Part shown: piece after piece, positions 1 through 5,635 of the stretch
Layout: each line of letters opens with the position of its first letter
Numbering within the stretch: position 1 is the first letter of the stretch
NCBI GenBank assembly: GCA_003218975.1
Contig: QHPD01000115.1
Span: 1-37,954, forward strand
Length of the DNA: 37,954 nt
Source: Verrucomicrobiota bacterium
Lineage (GTDB): Bacteria; Verrucomicrobiota; Verrucomicrobiia; Chthoniobacterales; UBA10450
Direction of reading: 5' to 3'
The notes under the pieces: generated by a model
What the model was told of the DNA's origin: nothing
What the model saw: only the letters and a program-made list of their open reading frames with translations
Database searches by the model: none
Translations under genes and position numbers: made by a program

Positions 1-758
1 CAAAATTAATTCTGAGCATTCGGTTCATTCTGTCTAAAAATCTGAACCACGGATGGCGCGGATTTTACGCGGATGTGATTCAATGAACCAGAGAGGACAC
101 GAGCACGAATCGGCAGAGCAGAGGACCGCGGGTTACCGCCACGGCGGGCAGGCTACGAACGATGCGGATAACGGAGTTCGGACAGGATTCACAAAATGGG
201 AACAAAATCAATTCTGAGCATTCGCTTCATTCTGTCTAAAAATCTGAACAGCGAAATAGACAAACAGCCGTGAGAGTCACACATCTCGGTAAGAAGGCGG
301 TTAAGGTTAATCGCCCCTATCAATTGGCCAGAGCAGAGGACCGCGGATTACCCGCCGCGGCGGGCAGGCTACGGGGTGGAAACGGATAGGCAGAAACTCA
401 CCGAATGAAGAAAACCAATGACAGAATCCGTGTTATCCGCGTTCGCCGACGGACGAATCCGTCCAGTGGCGGATTATCCGTGGTTGTTATTATTTTCGTG
501 ATTCGTGTCGATTCGTGATTAAGCACAAAACAAAAACGCCCAGCGGTTTCGCTGTAGCGACCGCCCTGTGGGCGGTGAGGAACCCTCACGTGACGGCTCA
601 TAGAGCCGTGGCTACAACCTTCGTGTTTCTTCGTGTTAATTAGTGTTTAGCACGAAACAAAACACCCCGCGACGAGGCGGATCATAGAGGCGTACGCGCG
701 CCTGCGACGGTGAGAACTTCCTTCTTGATGTCGGGTCATACCTGTAGTAATACCACTC
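1..758. repeat. Gene-free, repeat-rich stretch
   Basis: I see no convincing gene here; the short ORFs are translations of repeats. Several dispersed repeat families are present. Units around 1-50 and 178-255 carry ATTCTGAGCATTCG and CATTCTGTCTAAAA and recur near 4262, 4805 and 5160. Units of the type ACCGCGGATTAC...CGGAT occur near 48, 123 and 340, with the reverse orientation at 433-483. A GGCGGTTAAGGTTAA stem unit is at 297-315, and a stem-loop pair at 550-617. Two copies of the CGGAT repeat contain a GC-rich palindrome (136-154 and 351-370), and the reverse copy contains a different one (444-472). A weak promoter-like pair TTGATG (725) and TAATAC (748), 17 bases apart, lies just before the mazE start. 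Confidence 0.7.
550..657. repeat. Direct repeat copy A with paired stem-loops
   Basis: This segment contains two stem-loops, ACCGCC-CTGTG-GGCGGT and CGGCT-CATAG-AGCCG, followed by TTCGTGTT...TTAGCAC and GAAACAAAAC. A closely similar segment in the same orientation lies at 1376-1488, on the other side of the mazEF pair. The two stem-loops face each other, as in paired REP elements. Differences between the copies are substitutions and small indels. Confidence 0.7.
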
Positions 759-1001
759 ATGAGCGCAGCAAAAGTGGCAATTTCAATGGATCAGCGCACC
801 CTCCATCATGTGGACAGCTTGGTGAAGAATCGTGTTTTTAGAAGCCGAAGCGAAGCAATCCAGAAGGCGCTCGAGGAAAAGTTGAGTCGCCTGAAAAAAT
901 CCCGGCTCGCCGAGGAATGCGACAAACTCTCACGTCGTGAAGAGCAAGCTTTTGCCGAGATCGGCTTTGAAGCCGACACCAAAGAATGGCCACCATACTA
1001 A
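759..1001 (+). CDS. Ribbon-helix-helix antitoxin, MazE/ParD-like
   Basis: An 80-residue protein that is probably the antitoxin of a type II toxin-antitoxin pair. It would bind its own promoter as a dimer and neutralise the toxin encoded just downstream. The N-terminal 45 residues have the pattern of a ribbon-helix-helix domain: a short strand (VAISMDQRTL), then two helices including SRSEAIQKALEE. The C-terminal third is charged and ends in an aromatic/proline tail (KEWPPY), as expected for a toxin-wrapping segment. The stop codon lies 16 bases inside the toxin gene, so the two are probably translationally coupled. No clear Shine-Dalgarno sequence precedes the ATG. The exact antitoxin family is not certain from sequence alone. 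Confidence 0.85.
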   Translation: MSAAKVAISMDQRTLHHVDSLVKNRVFRSRSEAIQKALEEKLSRLKKSRLAEECDKLSRREEQAFAEIGFEADTKEWPPY

Positions 1002-1324
1002 GGGGCGACATTCGCTGGGCAAATCTGGCGCCAACCAAGGGCTCAGAGCAAGCTGGCAGGCGTCCGGTGGTTATTTTGAGCGAGGACACGTTTAACGAGC
1101 GTTCCGGCACCGTCATAGCTATGGCCATAACAAGCCAGCAACCGAAGGTTGGCTTCCCACTCGCTCTTGAACTCACGACTCCCCGCTTGCCGAAAAGATC
1201 CTGGGTAAAAATCAGTCAAATTCGAACTCTCTCTGTTGAGCGCTTGGGAACAAAGCTCGGTCGCGCCAGCGACGAAGAGCTCAGTCAGTTCGTCGAAGGA
1301 TTAAACGAAATTTGCGGGCACTAG
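986..1324 (+). CDS. mazF: MazF/PemK-family endoribonuclease toxin
   Basis: A 112-residue protein, the usual length for MazF/PemK toxins, which cleave mRNA at short motifs. The N-terminal strand ILRGDIRWANLAPTKGSEQ resembles the family signature (RGDIxxxxLxPxxGsEqxgxRPVVIL), and RPVVILSEDTFNERSGTVIAMAIT follows, with the conserved RPVVIL strand and the core T/S position. WVKISQIRTLSVERLG matches the conserved region in which strand residues lead into the last helix. The gene starts inside the antitoxin gene (16-base overlap), the normal antitoxin-toxin order. The pair is bracketed by direct repeats at 550-657 and 1376-1488, suggesting it arrived or moved as a cassette. Confidence 0.93.
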   Translation: MATILRGDIRWANLAPTKGSEQAGRRPVVILSEDTFNERSGTVIAMAITSQQPKVGFPLALELTTPRLPKRSWVKISQIRTLSVERLGTKLGRASDEELSQFVEGLNEICGH

Positions 1325-1347
1325 CGTCTCCCGCCGTAGCGACCTTG

Positions 1348-1379
1348 CAGGAAAACAAAACGTTCCGGCCGTTTTCCTG
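1348..1379 (+). terminator. Stem-loop after mazF
   Basis: CAGGAAAAC at 1348 pairs with GTTTTCCTG ending at 1379, 24 bases after the mazF stop. There is no clear T-run, so it may be a weak terminator or an mRNA-stabilising hairpin. Confidence 0.4.
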
Positions 1380-1488
1380 TAGCCACCGCCCTGTGGGCGG
1401 TATGAAACCCTGAGTGACGGCTCATAGAGCCGTGGCAACAACATTCGTGTTAATTCGCGTCGATTCGTGGTTAAGCACCGAAACAAAA
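1376..1488. repeat. Direct repeat copy B with paired stem-loops
   Basis: The second copy of the segment at 550-657, in the same orientation. It contains the same two stem-loops (ACCGCC-CTGTG-GGCGGT and CGGCT-CATAG-AGCCG) and ends in TTAAGCACCGAAACAAAAAC. Confidence 0.7.
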
Positions 1489-1521
1489 ACGCCCAGCCGG
1501 AAACATCCAGCTGGGCGTTTT
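1486..1521. terminator. Bidirectional terminator between mazF and the prepilin gene
   Basis: AACGCCCAGC and GCTGGGCGTTTT form a strong stem with A-rich and T-rich flanks on both sides. It sits 28 bases past the stop of the minus-strand prepilin gene and can also stop plus-strand transcription from mazEF. Confidence 0.75.
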
Positions 1522-1548
1522 GAAACAGTTACGAAGTTCTTTTTCGAA

Positions 1549-2271
1549 TTATTCAGGATTCAGCAGGAAGTTCGTCGTGGCCAGCCAATCATCTGGAGAC
1601 GCGCTCTTGCTAAGATCCCAAATGCTGTAAGAGTAGCCGCCTGGCCTAAGCACTGTCAGGTTGGTCCTATCGTCCACGGTCATGACCTGGCCGGCGCCGT
1701 CTGGAAAGATAACGATGGCTTTAGTGGCGGTCCAAACGCCGCCCGGTAGGGATGTGTCTGCCACGTATTTCGGAATCGATGTACTCCATCCATCTTGTAC
1801 CAGCGGGAACAAAGTATTGGACGTATCTTGTAAGGCAGCGGTATACGCATACCCGTTCTCGCCCACCTTCAGCGTGTCCCCTCCCGCCGTCGCGTCGATC
1901 TTGTTATCCGGGCCTGGAAAATTCCATTTGGAACCCGGAACCGCAAAGATTTCTTCGCTTTGGGTGTACGTCGGAATTAGCCAGCGGAACGCACTATTGG
2001 AGGTGCTGCTAGAGCCTATGGGCGTCAGAGTGCTATCTGTATACGACTTGCCAAACGCATATTCTTTATTTGGGAAGTCGCCGTTGTTATCGAGAGCAAA
2101 CTGCCGTAGAGCGATGGCGATTTGTTTCCCGTTGGAAAGGTCCTTGGTTTGTTTCGCCCGTCGTTGCACGCCAATGAATGCCGGCAGGGCGATGCTTGCC
2201 AGAATGGCGATGATCGCAATCACGATCAGTAATTCGATCAAGGTAAATGCTGAGGAGATTTTTGTTTTCAT
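1549..2271 (-). CDS. Prepilin-like protein with N-terminal methylation motif
   Basis: A 240-residue type IV pilin or type II secretion pseudopilin-like protein. It would be inserted in the inner membrane, cleaved by a prepilin peptidase and assembled through its hydrophobic helix. Residues 8-33 hold the class-III signal: a short charged leader, then FTLIELLIVIAIIAILASIA, with Glu at mature position 5. The residue before the cleavage point is Ala (SSA/FTLIE) rather than the usual Gly. The rest resembles the large verrucomicrobial and planctomycete prepilin-like families, with a Trp/Gly-rich C-terminal part. It stands alone, about 3.3 kb from the pilus block, with its own terminator. Whether it is a structural pilin or a minor one cannot be told. 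Confidence 0.9.
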   Translation of the reverse strand: MKTKISSAFTLIELLIVIAIIAILASIALPAFIGVQRRAKQTKDLSNGKQIAIALRQFALDNNGDFPNKEYAFGKSYTDSTLTPIGSSSTSNSAFRWLIPTYTQSEEIFAVPGSKWNFPGPDNKIDATAGGDTLKVGENGYAYTAALQDTSNTLFPLVQDGWSTSIPKYVADTSLPGGVWTATKAIVIFPDGAGQVMTVDDRTNLTVLRPGGYSYSIWDLSKSASPDDWLATTNFLLNPE

Positions 2272-2363
2272 ATATGTATTCGTAACTGAATGCCGCGTCT
2301 TATCGCAGTATCCATGGAAGAAGTCAACGGTTATTTTTAACTATTTTATGGGGGAACCCCGAA

Positions 2364-2668
2364 ACCGCAGATTACACGGATTACGCGGATATAAACGGAT
2401 CAGAATTAAGAGAATTGACCGCGGATAGCGCGGATGCAGACGAATGCAAGAGGAAGAGGAATTACCGGCGGGCTGGCGCAGATTCAAACGAACGACGGAG
2501 AAAGAGATTGACCGCGGATTACACGGATTTAAACGGATCAGAACTAAGAGAACTAAACCGCGGATGGCGCGGATGCAGACGAATGCAAGAGGAATTAACG
2601 GCGGATCACACGGATGTAGACGGATGATGGAGAAGTGAATTAACCGCGGATTACACGGATTTAAACGG
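2364..2668 (+). repeat. Upstream array of CGGAT-type repeats (6 units)
   Basis: Six irregularly spaced units (40-93 bases apart) of the form ACCGCGGATnnCnCGGATnnAnACGGAT. Their linkers also repeat, for example GCAGACGAATGCAAGAGGAA at about 2437 and 2575. ORFs crossing this array are repeat translations, not genes. Confidence 0.85.
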
Positions 2669-3079
2669 ATGACACACATGATCCACGAAGAACTTAGTCG
2701 CTCCATTATTGGCATCGCCATGGCGGTGCTAAACGAGTTGAAGCCGGGCCTCGATGAAAAACTATATGAGCGGGCCCTCGTGATTGAATTGCGACAATGC
2801 GGTCACAGAGTTGAAGCCCAACGCGTCTTTCCGGTCTCGTATCATGGACAAGTAATCGGATCTTTGACGCCTGACTTGATCGTCGATGACGCCATTATTG
2901 TAGATGCGAAGGTCGTAGCTGCGTTCACCGATGCGCACATCGCGCAGATGGTCGGATATCTGGCGATAACCGGGCTCGAACTGGCGCTGCTACTAAATTT
3001 CAAAAATGCGCGCCTCGAATGGAAGCGAGTTGTTAGGGAAGTTAAGAGGGACTCCCCGCCCCCAAATCTTCAGGTTTGA
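2669..3079 (+). CDS. GxxExxY family protein (PD-(D/E)XK-like)
   Basis: A 136-residue member of the GxxExxY family, a small group related to PD-(D/E)XK nucleases with no settled function. Residues 1-30 read MTHMIHEELSRSIIG, and the name-giving motif is at about 27-33 (GLDEKLY: G, E and Y correctly spaced). Then comes LVIELRQCGHRVEAQ and a possible catalytic core TPDLIVDDAIIVDAK, where D...DxK would replace the usual D...(D/E)xK. The rest (MVGYLAITGLELALLLNF) is typical of the family. The first ATG lies within the tail of a repeat unit; an alternative ATG is 9 bases later (MIHEELS), and the decayed copy at 9801 supports that as the conserved start. Repeat arrays flank it on both sides. Confidence 0.88.
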   Translation: MTHMIHEELSRSIIGIAMAVLNELKPGLDEKLYERALVIELRQCGHRVEAQRVFPVSYHGQVIGSLTPDLIVDDAIIVDAKVVAAFTDAHIAQMVGYLAITGLELALLLNFKNARLEWKRVVREVKRDSPPPNLQV

Positions 3080-3310
3080 TCCGCGTCATCCGCGTCATCC
3101 GCGTCATCCGCGTCATCCGCGGTTCTCTTTTTTGTCATCCGCGTCATCCGCGGTTAATCCCCACATCTTCAGATTTGATCCATGTTATCCGTGTAATCCG
3201 CGGTTCTCCTTTTTTGCCATCCGCGTCATCCGCGGTGAATCGCCGGATCGTCAGGTTTGATCCGCGTTCGCCGACGGACGAATCCGTCCAGTGGCGGATA
3301 ATCCGCGGTT
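3064..3310 (-). repeat. Downstream inverted array with reiterated gene 3' end
   Basis: It begins with a 9-base tandem (ATCCGCGTC) repeated four times from 3079, closing with ATCCGCGGT. Further reverse-oriented units are at 3137-3158, 3177-3204, 3217-3237 and 3259-3310. The last bases of the GxxExxY gene (AATCTTCAGGTTTGATCC at about 3064) recur at about 3164 and 3245, so the 3' terminus of the element appears to have been duplicated twice. The last unit contains the 29-base palindromic insert also found at 444-472. Confidence 0.8.
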
Positions 3311-3319
3311 CTCCGCTAT

Positions 3320-3907
3320 CTATCTCGGCGCAGGGCTAGGTGATTTGTGCGCCGGCGTTTTCTGCCCTTTTTTCTTTTCTGCTTTTTCTTTTTCTTCAGC
3401 GGCGATGGCATCGCGTTGCTGCTGCTCGTACCATCGAACGGACTGGCCGATGCCTGCTGCAATCTGCGCCTGATTGGCGTAATCGGACTTGGCAACGTCT
3501 TCAGCAATATTAAGATCATTGGTCAGCTGGGACGAGACAACTCCGAATTGGTACTGGCCGTCTGAGACCGTGCTCAGCGGATCGCCTTGCTGGATCATCG
3601 TAACCTTGGTCCCCGGCGCAAAACCGACGACACCCGAATCAATGTTGAGTGACACGCGCCGAAGCAAAAAGTACGTGCCTTCGGGCGCCAGACGCGGTTG
3701 CCTAGTTGCGACGGAACGAGCAGGCGTTGGTTTGGCGACTTGCACCTTCGCCGGCGTGGGGCGCGCAGCTGTCGCCGGCTTTGGCGGAGTGCGTTGCGCT
3801 TGAGGCCGGGCCACCGGAGGCGGCGGCTTCGGGGCAGGGGCGAACCAGTGCCATCCGAGATAGCCGAGGATCGCGATCGCGAGGATGGCCAGTAGCACGT
3901 TTTTCAT
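3320..3907 (-). CDS. Membrane-anchored protein with Pro/Ala linker and SH3-like domain
   Basis: A 195-residue hypothetical protein. Residues 1-22 form one hydrophobic segment (MKNVLLAILAIAILGYLGWHWF), a membrane anchor or uncleaved signal. Residues 24-75 are a Pro/Ala/Lys-rich linker (KPPPPVARP, KPATAARPTPAK), typical of spacers through the periplasm. Residues 76-130 (TYFLLRRVSLNIDSGVVGFAPGTKVTMI) resemble a small SH3-like beta barrel. The C-terminal 40 residues are a charged helix (AAEEKEKAEKKKGQK) likely to be coiled or disordered. No specific function can be assigned. The gene stands alone between repeat tracts. Confidence 0.75.
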   Translation of the reverse strand: MKNVLLAILAIAILGYLGWHWFAPAPKPPPPVARPQAQRTPPKPATAARPTPAKVQVAKPTPARSVATRQPRLAPEGTYFLLRRVSLNIDSGVVGFAPGTKVTMIQQGDPLSTVSDGQYQFGVVSSQLTNDLNIAEDVAKSDYANQAQIAAGIGQSVRWYEQQQRDAIAAEEKEKAEKKKGQKTPAHKSPSPAPR

Positions 3908-4363
3908 GATGCGCTTGATCTAACCACAAATGGACACGAATTAACGTAAATTGTAAATCCACAGATTTCACAGATTTTCGCAGAGGACCGCGGATTACGC
4001 GGATGATACGGATAACGGAGAAAAGGAAGGCGGTTTGGTTAACCGCCCCTAACAAATCGATCAGACAGGTAGGGGCGACTGACCTCAATCGCCCGAGGCG
4101 GTTTGGATGAATGGAGTCGGCGGGAGCCGAGCGAACATACACGGGAAGCCCAAGAGAGTGCGCGAGTGGCGCGAGCAAATCAACCGCCCCTACCTAATCG
4201 GCAGAGCAGAGGACCGCGGATCACCCGCCACGGCGGGCAGGCTACGGATGATGCGGATGCCGAATCTCGGACAGAATTAACAGAATGGACAAAAGGGGAT
4301 TCTGACAAATTCAGGCTATTCTGTCTAAGATCTGAACAGCGAAACAGACAAACAGCGCATTGA
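3908..4363. repeat. Gene-free repeat tract
   Basis: No supported gene. It holds an ATCCACAGATTTCACAGATT unit (about 3956), CGGAT-type units at 3984 and 4211, the second with a nested palindrome at 4224-4243, GGCGGTTTGGTTAACCGCCC-like stems near 4030 and 4170, and an ATTCTGT unit at 4262-4354. ORFs running through it read repeat sequence. Confidence 0.7.
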
Positions 4364-4579
4364 CTAGATTGCGACGTCGCAATAGGACGCCTCAGACCGA
4401 GGCTTTGGAATTTCTTCACCGGCCGCGCGAAGTCCTTCGATATGAAACTCGATTGCGTCGTGCATCTCACGTTCGACTCCTGAGCGTGTGGAGGCCGCCG
4501 CGACACAGCCGGGAACATCCGGAGAGTATGCTGAATACCCGGATGGAGTTTCCTCAACAATGATAAGGTAGCGGTTCAC
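4364..4579 (-). CDS. hicB: HicB-family antitoxin
   Basis: A 71-residue HicB-type antitoxin that should bind and block the HicA nuclease. The N-terminal partial RNase H-like fold is visible as YLIIVEETPSGYSAYSPDVPGC, with the SPDVPGC motif characteristic of HicB, followed by the helix REMHDAIEFHIEGLRAAGEEIPKP. It is short and lacks a clear C-terminal DNA-binding domain, as in the small HicB forms. The start is GTG and overlaps the hicA stop by four bases (GTGA), so translation is coupled. The order hicA then hicB is the common one for this family. Confidence 0.92.
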   Translation of the reverse strand: MNRYLIIVEETPSGYSAYSPDVPGCVAAASTRSGVEREMHDAIEFHIEGLRAAGEEIPKPRSEASYCDVAI

Positions 4580-4761
4580 TTTAGCCCTGCTTGTTTAAGG
4601 ATACTGTTTGCCGTGCCTGGCGCAAGATCGTCGCTCGGCCGCCCGGCGATAGTGACCAAGCCCCGCTTGGTACGGTGTTTGAATTGCCGATGACTGCCGC
4701 GTGTGCGATCGAGATACCAGCCATTAGACTCGATAAGTTTAATTGCATCCCGGACTTTCAC
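4576..4761 (-). CDS. hicA: HicA-family mRNA interferase toxin
   Basis: A 61-residue HicA toxin, a double-stranded-RNA-binding-like fold that cleaves mRNA. The pattern KVRDAIKLIESNGWYLDRTRGSHRQFKH contains the conserved GSH in which the catalytic histidine lies, and the end IAGRPSDDLAPGTANSILKQAGL matches the family C-terminus. Length is normal. Translation starts at GTG. The gene is followed with a four-base overlap by hicB. The pair sits within a repeat tract, in keeping with toxin-antitoxin modules in accessory DNA. Confidence 0.92.
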   Translation of the reverse strand: MKVRDAIKLIESNGWYLDRTRGSHRQFKHRTKRGLVTIAGRPSDDLAPGTANSILKQAGLK

Positions 4762-5635
4762 TGCCGCAGACTGTCACCGAATTAATTCCGATGGATGCGA
4801 ACCTCGGCCAGAATTTACAAAATGGGAGTGAGCATTCGGTTCATTCTGTTTAAAACTCTGAACTGCGCATGGCGCGGATTTTACGGGGATGTGATCCCAT
4901 GAACCACAGAGCATATGAAGAAATCCACAGATTTTACAGATTAGCGCAGATTGATTTTAAGAGAAAGCTAAGAAAGGAGTCAGGTAGCCACGATTGACCT
5001 CAATCGCCCAAGGCGAGAATCACACATCCTCAAAAAGGCGGTTAAGGTTAACCGCCTCTACCAGGGATCCCGTGGTGGAAATGAACCACGAATGGACACG
5101 AATGAACACTAATTGGCAAGGCAGAGACCGCGGATCGAACAGATGATCTGGATGCCGACTTCGGACAGAATTAACAGAATGGACAAAATTAATTCTGAGC
5201 ATTCGGTTCATTCTGTAAAAATAGAACCGCGGATGACGCGGATTTACGCGGATATGATTCGATTAAACACAGAGGACACGGAGCACGCAGAGGTCCAACC
5301 ACGAATCCGGCAGCTGCCGGACGAATGAACACTAATAAAATGACGAAGGACGAATGTCGAATGACGAAGGAATGAGAAATACGAATTCCACAAATGGAAC
5401 TAATTTTATTGGGGTCGATTCGTGTTAATTAGTGTCTGACTCTTCCTTCGTGATCTCTGTGCTCTCTGTGGTAAATGAGCTGGGAGCCTGGCGGCATCAT
5501 TCATTTAAACTTTCGACGTTGGGCGTTCGGCCTTAGCTCAAATAGAAGATCGTTTCGGCGAGGCGCCGAAACCAGCACGCGAGGCGCGTGCGCTCCCCGG
5601 ATAATTCGTGTTATCCGCGTTATCCGCGGTTCCCC
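4762..5635. repeat. Gene-free repeat tract before the pilus block
   Basis: No supported gene. Units seen include ATTCTGT-type repeats at 4805-4860 and 5160-5220, CGGAT-type units at about 4865 and 5226 (forward) and 5605-5632 (reverse), an ATCCACAGATTTTACAGATT unit at about 4922, a GGCGGTTAAGGTTAACCGCC stem at 5038-5057, and CACGAATGAACACTAAT units at about 5090 and 5300. The second of these carries the palindrome TCCGGCAGCTGCCGGA (5306-5321). Two further stem-loops, GTTTCGGC-GAG-GCCGAAAC-like (5551-5572) and GCACGCG-AGG-CGCGTGC (5575-5591), lie downstream of the secretin gene and could act as its terminator. Confidence 0.7.

Larger units (their letters stand above)
2364..3310. mobile_element. 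Putative GxxExxY element bracketed by inverted repeat arrays
   Basis: A single GxxExxY gene lies between two arrays of one repeat family. Six forward units (ACCGCGGATTACACGGAT and variants) start at about 2364, 2418, 2511, 2557, 2597 and 2643. After the gene, the reverse complement (ATCCGCGTCATCCGCGGT and variants) recurs to about 3310. The start codon of the gene lies in the tail of the last upstream unit. A 143 bp segment at 9693-9835 has the same ends and the same first codons. Calling this a mobile element is an inference from that architecture; no transposase or target-site duplication is seen. Confidence 0.45.

Noticed and set aside
725-753. Promoter for mazE
   Set aside because: TTGATG and TAATAC with 17-base spacing is only a partial match and would make a nearly leaderless transcript; too weak to list as a feature.
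1661-2428. 255-residue ORF opposite the prepilin gene
   Set aside because: It is the antisense shadow of the prepilin gene and runs on into repeats, with no family-like pattern.
3079-3123. CRISPR-like short tandem repeats
   Set aside because: The unit is 9 bases with no spacers and no cas genes nearby; it is part of the CGGAT repeat array.
3702-4178. 158-residue ORF on the minus strand
   Set aside because: It reads repeats and overlaps the N-terminal part of the gene at 3320-3907 in another frame.
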